Part shown: piece by piece, positions 1-5,481 of the stretch
How the letters are laid out: every line of letters begins with the position of its first letter
Position numbering within the stretch: the stretch's first letter is position 1
Assembly: GCA_015711895.1 (NCBI GenBank)
Contig: MU158640.1
Span: forward strand, 1 to 10,258
Length of the DNA stretch: 10,258 nucleotides
Reading direction: 5' to 3'
Source: Candidatus Solincola tengchongensis
GTDB lineage: Bacteria; Actinomycetota; Geothermincolia; Geothermincolales; RBG-13-55-18
Notes under the pieces: generated by a model
What the model saw: the letters and a program-made list of their open reading frames with translations, nothing else
Told to the model about the DNA's origin: nothing
Databases searched by the model: none
Translations under genes and position numbers: made by a program

Positions 1-480
1 TAGTGCCTCGTTAAGCTGTTGCTGCCTCGCCTCCGCCTCCTTCCTCGCCACTTCCTGCAGCTCGTCAAGCGTCTCCTTGATCTCCTCCCCCGTACTCCTG
101 ATCTGCTCCACGACCTCCTCACCCGGCCCCTTCACCCCTCCGGCGCCTTTCTTCAGCATTCCTATCCCCACAGCCACGATCGCTCCTCCCAGCAGAAAGG
201 ATCCGAGCACTACAATAAGGGCGGATAACCAGAGACGGTCGAGGGCGATGTTCACCAGCAGCGTGACCACGGCGATGATGTAAACCGCCGCCACGGCAAT
301 AACGGAAAGGCCGAACAACACGATCGCGGCCCCGACGGCTATGCGCTTACCACTCTCCCTGATCCTGTTCTTGAGATCCTCTCCAGCCGGACCACCCAGG
401 GCGGACAGCTGCGACCTCATCTTGGAACCGAGCCCTATCAGACGCTCGATCCTCGTCTTGAGCTCCGAAATCCCACTCAC
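1..480 (-). CDS. Holin-X-like small membrane protein, partial (C-terminus off the left edge)
   Basis: This reading frame has no stop and runs off the left edge; 160 codons are visible. I chose the GTG at 480-478 as start because an AAAGGAGGT ribosome binding site lies 5 nt upstream (around 485-493). The protein has an amphipathic, charged N-terminus (residues 1-45), two hydrophobic helices (about 47-78 and 85-108) joined by a short turn containing Asp-Arg, then a glycine-rich linker and a Glu/Lys/Gln-rich tail (about 120-160) that looks like a coiled coil. This layout matches the actinobacterial Holin-X / phage holin superfamily III family (PF07332), which is common in chromosomes and usually unrelated to prophage. 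It should sit in the cytoplasmic membrane; its cellular role is unknown. No lysis genes are nearby, so a lysis role is not supported. Family assignment rests on topology and composition only. Confidence 0.72.
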   Translation of the reverse strand, partial: MSGISELKTRIERLIGLGSKMRSQLSALGGPAGEDLKNRIRESGKRIAVGAAIVLFGLSVIAVAAVYIIAVVTLLVNIALDRLWLSALIVVLGSFLLGGAIVAVGIGMLKKGAGGVKGPGEEVVEQIRSTGEEIKETLDELQEVARKEAEARQQQLNEAL

Positions 481-698
481 CCGGACCTCCTTTCCCTCGA
501 AATTGCCTATCCTTGGCCCCCTACCAAGACTTCCGGATCACGTCACCGGTGATTCCCCGAAAAGACTTCTCCGGATGTCCTTTGACTACCTTCCACCTGA
601 ATATCTACTTCTCTCGCCCAGCCGCAGCCCGAACCGGCATAATCGTTTCCAAGGGATTTGGACGTGCATAGTTTAATACGTTTGGGTATATATTATCT
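481..698. other. Divergent intergenic region with two short inverted repeats
   Basis: This gap lies between the divergently transcribed holin-like gene and the small membrane protein. It holds the holin-like gene's ribosome binding site at its left end, an inverted repeat CTTGG-N7-CCAAG at 512-528, and a perfect 10-bp palindrome TCACCGGTGA at 543-552. Both lie in the leader or promoter region of the minus-strand gene and could be an operator or RNA structure, but I recognise neither. I found no convincing -35/-10 pair for the minus-strand gene. Confidence 0.35.
687..692 (+). promoter_or_regulatory. Putative -10 element for a leaderless transcript of the 699 gene
   Basis: The run TATATATTAT ends 2 nt before the ATG. 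If TATATA at 687-692 is the -10 hexamer, the predicted +1 is the A of the ATG at 699. This would explain the lack of a Shine-Dalgarno sequence. No good -35 is visible (TTGGAC at 658-663 is too far away), and the alternative -10 registers would put +1 inside the coding sequence. Confidence 0.35.
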
Positions 699-1112
699 AT
701 GCCACAGGGAAACTGGATAATCTTGCTGCACCTGCTCGCCATCTGGATGAGCGTGGCCACCAGCCTGATGGCTGGATGGTCCATATCCGTCAGTCTATAC
801 ATATCCCTGCCTCTGGGGTTCATGATCTGGCTCCTCGGGTTCTTCCTCAACCTTCGTCTCATCGAGACCAGGCGGCGAAGGAGGGCCACTCACAGCAGGG
901 CCCACGTGCAGGAGAATTACCGCCGGATCGCCGCCCGTACGGTGATGAACCTGGGTATAGCCCTGGGGTTCCGTTCCTGGCTGACCATGATCGTCGCCGG
1001 GGTACTCATCCCTCTTTACGTTGAAGCCGCCAAGAGGCAGAGGATGTACCTGGATTATCTGCGCACGGGGACGCTGAGTGACGCCTTCCCCAACCGCATC
1101 CCCCGCAAATAG
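699..1112 (+). CDS. Small integral membrane protein of unknown function
   Basis: This encodes 137 aa with no family I recognise. The N-terminal part (about 6-52) is strongly hydrophobic and probably forms two membrane helices. It is followed by a very basic patch with a run of five arginines (about 58-62), which by the positive-inside rule should be cytoplasmic. A third possible helix covers about 92-109. The tail is polar and basic. An in-frame TAG at 669-671 limits the start: ATG 699 is the first available start, with Met17 (747) as the only nearby alternative, and neither has a ribosome binding site. The gene ends 20 bp before the stop of the convergent glycoside hydrolase gene. Overlapping frames on the other strand look like shadows because they lack hydrophobic periodicity or motifs. 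It is probably real but remains hypothetical. Confidence 0.6.
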   Translation: MPQGNWIILLHLLAIWMSVATSLMAGWSISVSLYISLPLGFMIWLLGFFLNLRLIETRRRRRATHSRAHVQENYRRIAARTVMNLGIALGFRSWLTMIVAGVLIPLYVEAAKRQRMYLDYLRTGTLSDAFPNRIPRK

Positions 1113-1132
1113 ACTTTCCCGACATCCCGCCT

Positions 1133-2458
1133 TCACCCCTCGCCCACTATCTCCGGCCAGAACCTGGCCACCATGTCCAGGGCCAGCGCCGGCCAGCAGA
1201 AGTCGGGTATCCTCCTCCCCTTTCCGTCCCGGGAATCGTAGAACTCGTAAAACCCTTCCCGGAGGACCATCCTTACCACACGCCGTGTGATCTCCCTGGC
1301 CACATCCCCATACCCGTGCTCGTCGAGGGCTATGCACAGCATCCAGCAGAAATTTATCCACACGCAGTGTCCCGCCCAGAGACGCTTTTCCACCCACTTC
1401 CCATCCTCCTCCACCTCGTCCAGCGGATTGAAGGGTATGGGATAGGGGGTGAAGAATTCCTGCGGGTTTAGGAGGTGGTCCTCTATGAGCCGCGCCGCCC
1501 TCTCCGGAGCACAAAGGCCCCCGAAGAGGGCCATGAGGGAGTCGGCGGTCTTCCTCCCGGCCCGACGGGGCTTTCGGAAACCGAAACGCGGGAAATAGCA
1601 TCCCGCCTTCTCGTCCCAGCACTCGGAATCCAGGGCCTCCATCAGGGCTTTCGCCCTTGCTTCGTACCTCCTTTCCGCGTACGCGTCTCCCATCCTTCCG
1701 GCCAGGAAGGCCATGCTCCGGCAGGCGCGGATGGTCAGGCAGTTCACGGTGAGCTCCTGGCACACGAAGCGGTCGGCCCGGGCCAGCCTTTCCGGATCCC
1801 ATCCCAGCGCCCGGTTGAAGGCGAAGAGCGCGGTGGGATAGAGGTTGGAGCGCAGCAGTCTCCCTCTCCTCCCGCGCTCCAGGCCCATGGCGCTGAAAAA
1901 CTGCGGAGACATGTCCGTCCCCGACTCCCAGGGGTGAAATATGGTGACCAGACCGTTCCCGAAGACGTCCCTCCTCTCCAGGAGATAATCCAGGCTCCGG
2001 CACATGTTCGGCCAGATCCTCCTCAGCCATTCCCCATCCCCGGTCCTCTCGTACACAAGTTGAGCCGCATAGTGGTAGCTGGGAGGGTCGATCATGTATG
2101 AGGCGCCCCGGCGGTCGAACTCCCAGCGCACCAGCCATGTCTGCAGGTTCCGCAGCCAAGGATGCTCGGTGCGGTGGGGAAGAAGGACCTCGTGGGGGAG
2201 GTGGCCGTCTTCCCTCACCTGCCGGAAGAGGGTCTCCAGTTCCCGCGCCGCTTTGCGGGGATCGATGTACAGCATGGCCACGGCGTGGAATCCGCTGTCC
2301 CAGCCGAAAAGGGATGGGTAGTGGTGAAGGGAGGGCATGTGATAATAGACCTCGCCCTCGTCCACCTCGTTGAGTTCGAGGACGCGGCGCGATTCGCGGT
2401 GGAGGTCCCGCCATTCGTCGGGAGAGAGGGGGCCGGGTTCGATATCCGGTCTTGTCAT
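1133..2458 (-). CDS. GH63-type mannosylglycerate/glucosylglycerate hydrolase-like enzyme
   Basis: This is a 441-aa (alpha/alpha)6-barrel glycoside hydrolase of the MGH1-like group, close in length to known family members (about 425-450 aa). Family enzymes hydrolyse the compatible solutes mannosylglycerate or glucosylglycerate to sugar plus glycerate in the cytoplasm. Visible motifs are FGWDSGFH (residues 51-58), HPWESGTD (175-182) with Asp182 as predicted general acid, a WAG-x3-WIN segment near 361-367, and GFYEFYD (402-408) with Glu405 as predicted general base. The motif order and the Asp182 numbering agree with mycobacterial glucosylglycerate hydrolase. I chose ATG 2458 because it overlaps the upstream stop as ATGA, giving translational coupling, and restores the family's N-terminus. 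An in-frame ATG 49 codons upstream would run through the neighbouring gene. There is no signal peptide. The substrate (glucosyl- or mannosylglycerate, or another alpha-glucoside) cannot be decided from sequence. Confidence 0.86.
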   Translation of the reverse strand: MTRPDIEPGPLSPDEWRDLHRESRRVLELNEVDEGEVYYHMPSLHHYPSLFGWDSGFHAVAMLYIDPRKAARELETLFRQVREDGHLPHEVLLPHRTEHPWLRNLQTWLVRWEFDRRGASYMIDPPSYHYAAQLVYERTGDGEWLRRIWPNMCRSLDYLLERRDVFGNGLVTIFHPWESGTDMSPQFFSAMGLERGRRGRLLRSNLYPTALFAFNRALGWDPERLARADRFVCQELTVNCLTIRACRSMAFLAGRMGDAYAERRYEARAKALMEALDSECWDEKAGCYFPRFGFRKPRRAGRKTADSLMALFGGLCAPERAARLIEDHLLNPQEFFTPYPIPFNPLDEVEEDGKWVEKRLWAGHCVWINFCWMLCIALDEHGYGDVAREITRRVVRMVLREGFYEFYDSRDGKGRRIPDFCWPALALDMVARFWPEIVGEG

Positions 2459-2673
2459 TCCCGGGGCGGTTTCTGATAGGCGGGAACCCCGTACACCTTC
2501 TCGTAGGCCCGGCACCATGGGCAGAACCTCAATTTGGATTCCAGCCTCACGATACGGTAGAAGAGGCCCTTGCCCCTTTCCCTTCCCAGCCTGCAAGCCG
2601 TGCACTTGTCCCGGCAGAACTGCGCTCTTCTCAGGGTCTTTTCATCCCATTGGGCTTCAACGTTTTCCTGCAT
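2455..2673 (-). CDS. 72-aa five-cysteine protein, first gene of the hydrolase operon
   Basis: No named family is recognised. The start is ATG 2673 because AAGGAGGT lies 5 nt upstream. A GTG five codons earlier (2688) falls just before that Shine-Dalgarno and is less likely. The five cysteines form a C-x3-C-x2-C cluster (Cys20, 24, 27) and a C-x2-C pair in CPWC (Cys51, 54), separated by a very basic stretch rich in Arg/Lys. This suggests a small zinc- or iron-sulfur-binding fold, possibly binding nucleic acid, but that is inference. C-x3-C-x2-C resembles the radical SAM cluster motif, yet the protein is far too short for that barrel. Its TGA overlaps the hydrolase ATG (ATGA), so the two are almost certainly co-translated. 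Its role next to a solute-degrading enzyme is unknown. Confidence 0.72.
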   Translation of the reverse strand: MQENVEAQWDEKTLRRAQFCRDKCTACRLGRERGKGLFYRIVRLESKLRFCPWCRAYEKVYGVPAYQKPPRE

Positions 2674-3067
2674 TCCGACCTCCTTCACTCGCCGTTCACC
2701 GAGGACCTTTCACATTCAATTATTTGCGGCCTGTCGCACCCGTTCCTTTACGCTGTGGGTCAAACCGTCCTCCCGCTCAACGCCCCTCTGGGGAAGAGAG
2801 CATCCGTCTAAGGGGGTGGGCCATACCCGGCATCCGCCCATCACCGTATTCCCCGCCGAACGGCGGCGAGCAGGGGTGGATTCTCCTCATTCCCATCCCC
2901 TGAGCCCGGCGGCATCGCCGCAACCCATGAAGTTATGCATCGCGCTTCTAATACGGCATCTGGAGGTTTAACATAGGGGCACGTCTAAAAAGAAGTTCAA
3001 GCACATGTGTTGCATCGAAAGGTCATCCGGCGCGAGCAGGGCAAGCGATTAAGAAAAAGAGGGGAGG
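2674..3067. other. Intergenic region without recognised genes
   Basis: I see no convincing gene in this roughly 390-bp stretch. It should hold the promoter of the minus-strand cysteine-protein/hydrolase operon and the upstream region of the pseudogene. Short inverted repeats are present: CCGCCG-AA-CGGCGG at 2853-2866, GCGGC-ATC-GCCGC at 2909-2921, and the palindrome CACATGTG at 3002-3009. None has a T-tract. The GC-poorer end (about 2930-3060) resembles the pseudogene in composition, so it may be further eroded sequence. Confidence 0.4.
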
Positions 3068-3957
3068 ATGAACAGAAAAACCTTATTCACGGTCATGCCG
3101 GTCATCTTCGCAGTCTTGGCAGCGTAGATACTCGTCGGATGCGGAAAGGCCAAGTCGAAAACCGGAGATAAGATCCCTGGGTCCGGACAGCGTTCCCCGC
3201 GCATCGAAGTGGTCATAACGGGCAGCGGATTCGGAACCACACAAGGTACCGGCGTTGTGCTCTTCAGCGAGAGGCAGGTCGACGTCTTCTCATGGTCCGA
3301 TACCGTGCAGGCCGTCAAGGTTCCCTCCGATATGGCCGAGGCCGCTTACGGTATCAGGGTGGAAACGGGACAGGGCATCAGCAACGAGGTGGAGTTCAAG
3401 GTAACACGCGAAATATGCCTTGTCCCGAAAATCACTTCCCAGGAGCCAGCCAGCGGGAAATCCGGCGGCCTGGCTGAGATCTTCGGTTCAGACTTCGGCA
3501 ACAAGCAAGGTAGCAGAAGGTGCTTTTCGGCAAAGACGCACCGAGGTGAAAAAATGGTCCGATACTTTCATCATCTTCGAAGTACCGCCCAGCATACCCC
3601 CGAACACGTACGGGGTCACGGTCAAGACTCAAGCCGGCCTCAGCAATGAAGCCATCTTCAAAATTGGCAGCGACGAAAAACAGAAGGGCATAAACAGGCG
3701 ATCATCGATTACATGACGGCAAAGGTATTTCCACCGAAGGTTCCCAAAGCCTGACGGTGAAATTACTGAAACGCAGCGCATTGGATTCCAGCTGGGAAGC
3801 CATCAAAGTGAACGTACCGGGGAGTGATCCTTTGGAGGCCGTATAGGTGGTCAATCAAATGCTGGGAGGCTGGAAATGCCTGGGTACCGGGGCGCCCCCC
3901 TAGACCGATGTGGAGTTCAAAGGAGAGGCGATACCTGCGGACCTGAAGGACATCTGA
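3068..3957 (+). pseudogene. Decayed IPT/TIG-repeat lipoprotein gene
   Basis: Conceptual translation across frames recovers one protein. It starts at ATG 3068, preceded by GGGGAGG, and has a signal peptide ending in a lipobox LVGC, with the lipidated Cys at residue 25. Two IPT/TIG-like repeats follow: GSGFGTTQG...SWSD...SNEVEFKV, then GSDFGNKQG...KWSD...SNEAIFKI. After these comes a C-terminal domain with the stretch LLKRSALDSSWEAIKVNVPG. Damage: TAG at 3125-3127 inside the signal peptide; frame changes near 3515-3520, 3541-3543, about 3685-3700 and about 3722-3724; TAG at 3844-3846 and 3901-3903. The last frame stops at TGA 3955-3957. Between the first two shifts the frame reads VLFGKDAP, which matches VLFSERQV in repeat 1 and shows that two separate shifts occurred. 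The intact product would have been an extracytoplasmic, lipid-anchored protein with immunoglobulin-like IPT domains, perhaps for carbohydrate or protein binding. No functional product is expected. Confidence 0.82.
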
Positions 3958-3965
3958 AAAATCGA

Positions 3966-3992
3966 GGGCGGCCGGTTAAAAACGTACCGCCC
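3966..3992. other. Stem-loop just after the pseudogene
   Basis: GGGCGG at 3966-3971 can pair with CCGCCC at 3987-3992 around a 15-nt A-rich loop, starting 9 nt after the pseudogene's terminal TGA. There is no T-tract. It may be the remains of the gene's terminator; confidence is low. Confidence 0.25.
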
Positions 3993-4030
3993 GGTAAGAG
4001 AGCGAAAACCGTTCCGTAAGTGATTAAAGG

Positions 4031-4062
4031 AAAAAGCGGGGTGCCATCGCCATGTGGCACCC
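4031..4062 (-). terminator. Rho-independent terminator of rnpB
   Basis: On the minus strand, GGGTGCCA pairs perfectly with TGGCACCC (8 bp, 8-nt loop; 4039-4062), followed by CGC and five T residues (4035-4031). It begins about 28 nt past the 3' end of the RNase P RNA, as expected for its terminator. The opposite side has no T-tract, so the plus-strand direction is not supported. Confidence 0.85.
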
Positions 4063-4090
4063 TGCAGTCTTGCTCCTACTTTGAATAGAA

Positions 4091-4471
4091 GGAGGGAGTC
4101 GGCCTGTAAGCCGGATTCTGTACCCGGGGAGCCAGCCCCGGGCGGTGGTCATCCATCTGGGACCGCCGTTACCGGCGGCCTCATGCGGCCTACCCGAGCC
4201 TCAAGCGCTGCGGGCCACAGCATCGGCTCCTACTTGGCCTTGCTCCGGGAGGGGTTTACCAAGCCGGCCCTGTCACCAGGACCGCTGGTGGGCTCTTACC
4301 CCACCTTTTCACCCTTGCCCCTGCCCCAAATGGGCGGTGGGCGGTCTCCCTTTCTGTGGCACTTTCCGTCGGGTCACCCCGCCTGGGCGTTACCCAGCTC
4401 CCTGCCCTGTGGAGTCCGGACTTTCCTCAGGCGTGAGCAGCACGCCCGCGACCACCCGGCCGGCTCCCTCC
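4091..4471 (-). ncRNA. rnpB: RNase P RNA, bacterial type A
   Basis: This is the catalytic RNA of ribonuclease P, which removes 5' leaders from pre-tRNAs. Universally conserved blocks are present on the minus strand: GAGGAAAGTCCGGACTCC (complement of 4411-4428, the 5' strand of P4), a GGTAACGCC segment, GGGTGAAAAGGTG...GGTAAGAGC in the specificity domain, GGAGCAAGGCCAA, and ACAGAATCCGGCTTACAGGCC (complement of 4101-4121, the 3' strand of P4). The ends are set by helix P1: GGAGGGAG...CGGCC at the 5' end (4471 downward) pairs with GGCCGACTCCCTCC at the 3' end (to 4091). The length, about 381 nt, is normal for type A. The gene has its own promoter upstream and an intrinsic terminator downstream. 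Ends are accurate to within a few bases. Confidence 0.97.
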
Positions 4472-4478
4472 ACACTCC

Positions 4479-4507
4479 ATTATATGAGACAGGTCCATCC
4501 CGGGAAA
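4479..4507 (-). promoter_or_regulatory. rnpB promoter
   Basis: A perfect -10 TATAAT (complement of 4479-4484) sits 17 bp from a weak -35 TTTCCC (complement of 4502-4507). The predicted +1 is about 4472, within a base of the 5' strand of RNase P helix P1, so the transcript would need little or no 5' trimming. Confidence 0.75.
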
Positions 4508-4867
4508 CGTTCCGGCGCGGGGAAACGGAGTGCGTTGGAGGACATCCAGGCTTTCCCTCCGCGCTTAAGCGGGGTGGACGAACGCTCAAAGGGGAGTCGC
4601 AAGCCCTCCCTCAGCAGGGTCCGGCAAAGGCCGGAAGAGGGTCGAGCTCGCAATGGATGACACGTAGCGCGCTCCACTTTATTTAGAAAGCGCCCGGCAT
4701 TCGATGTGTCCCAACGCCGCCGAAGGCCTGCATGGGAACATCCTGGTGCGCGAACAGGAACAAAATCGTGGGGCTAGCATATGGCATATGAAGACGTATG
4801 CCGGCCTGCCAGCTGCGGTCAATCCACGATGCCCTCCCCACTTTCAAGGCGACCGGCATTATGTCTC
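4508..4867. other. Intergenic region without recognised genes
   Basis: No gene or known RNA is recognised between the rnpB promoter and the 94-aa gene. Visible elements are a CCGGC-AAAG-GCCGG hairpin at 4621-4634, a tandem GCATATG pair near 4789-4799, and two loosely similar CCGGCATT-starting segments near 4695 and 4852. A plus-strand frame crossing this area overlaps the 94-aa gene antisense and has no coding character. Confidence 0.4.
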
Positions 4868-4884
4868 GAAAGGCAGAGCCTTTC
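4868..4884 (-). terminator. Possible terminator hairpin after the 94-aa gene
   Basis: A perfect 7-bp stem (GAAAGGC-TCT-GCCTTTC on the minus strand) starts at the last base of the 94-aa gene's stop codon. No T-tract follows, so it may be a rho-dependent end, an mRNA 3' stability hairpin, or chance. Confidence 0.4.
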
Positions 4885-5168
4885 TACGAGCCTCTTTGCT
4901 TCTGCTCCTCCTCCTCGGCCATCTTGATGAACTCGGCCCAGTTCTCAGAGAGCTTGGCCTCCCCCTCGTAACGGCCCATGGGAGTGATGACCGGCTTAGG
5001 GCCTGTGCCGTCCCACTCCTTGTCCGCAGGCTCGAAGCTGTGCCCGGTGACTTTCCCCTCCTCGTCGAAGTGGAACCACACCCTCTGGGAGGGGTTCTCC
5101 TCCTGGGAGAGGAAGGCCTTCATGGTGAACAGATGCTGCGTCTTCAGGTAATCCCTGACCGCGGACAT
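4884..5168 (-). CDS. 94-aa acidic protein of unknown function
   Basis: I do not recognise a family. The start is ATG 5168 because a strong AAGGAGGT lies about 6 nt upstream; the in-frame ATG 14 codons earlier (5210) has no such site. The protein starts with a short helical segment (SAVRDYLKTQHLFTMKAFL) and a probable beta section with aromatic residues (RVWFHFDEEGKVTGHSF, about residues 29-45). It ends in a helix (SENWAEFIKMAEEEEQKQR) rich in Glu. It is soluble, with no cysteines, signal peptide or membrane segment. Codon use and composition look like a real gene, and the antisense frame is Leu/Pro/Arg-rich in shadow fashion. It stands alone between rnpB and the amidohydrolase gene, all on the same strand but with gaps over 270 bp, so it is probably monocistronic. 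Confidence 0.75.
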   Translation of the reverse strand: MSAVRDYLKTQHLFTMKAFLSQEENPSQRVWFHFDEEGKVTGHSFEPADKEWDGTGPKPVITPMGRYEGEAKLSENWAEFIKMAEEEEQKQRGS

Positions 5169-5222
5169 GACCCACCTCCTTGCGCACCCATCCGAGACCC
5201 GGAGTTTCAACGCTCGCCAATT

Positions 5223-5228
5223 ATTCTA
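5223..5228 (-). promoter_or_regulatory. Possible -10 of the 94-aa gene
   Basis: TAGAAT (complement of 5223-5228) would give +1 near 5216 and a leader of about 48 nt containing the AAGGAGGT site. The -35 region is poor (CTGGAA, 18-bp spacer), so this is tentative. Confidence 0.35.
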
Positions 5229-5481
5229 ACCACAGGTCCGCTAGCCTTCCAGTTACTTAAGTTAGGTAAGCATTTTCGCGGTGTCGCACCCCAAACCTTG
5301 CCGAGCGGAAGTCCTCGATATGCTTCCGGAGTGGACCGCATTTCCGGCGTAACCGGGGCCGGCACAAGAAGGCGGGGCTTGGGAGTACCTGTTCCTGACG
5401 CGGCATAAGATGGCCGGAATCGAGGTGCCCGACATTCCCGCGATTGGATACCGAAATATAACTATCTATTACCGCTATCCA

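Noticed and set aside
1..480. Prophage lysis module from the holin-like gene
   Set aside because: No endolysin, structural or integrase gene is visible. Holin-X proteins are common as chromosomal genes.
1475..2101. A plus-strand 208-codon frame antisense to the hydrolase
   Set aside because: No ribosome binding site or motifs, and composition typical of a shadow of the hydrolase gene.
795..2414. A minus-strand frame of 539 codons, longer than the hydrolase on the same strand
   Set aside because: It is Pro/Gly/Arg-rich with no domain motifs, crosses the end of two other genes, and overlaps the frame that carries the GH63 catalytic motifs. It is a high-GC shadow.
2455..2673. Radical SAM protein from the C-x3-C-x2-C motif
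   Set aside because: At 72 aa it is far too short for the barrel and has no other radical SAM motifs.
2970..3015. Possible insertion sequence end near the GGGGCACGTCTAAAAAG stretch
   Set aside because: No matching inverted end, target duplication or transposase frame could be found.
3068..3957. Amber (TAG) recoding, such as pyrrolysine, in the IPT gene
   Set aside because: The gene also has about four frameshifts, which recoding does not explain, and one TAG sits in the signal peptide core.
4039..4062. The rnpB terminator hairpin as a plus-strand terminator for the pseudogene
   Set aside because: The plus-strand side lacks a T-tract, while the minus-strand side has five Ts right after the stem.
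4704..5408. A plus-strand 234-codon frame across the 94-aa gene
   Set aside because: No ribosome binding site. Its Leu-rich stretch is the antisense of the Glu-rich tail of the minus-strand protein, which has a strong ribosome binding site.
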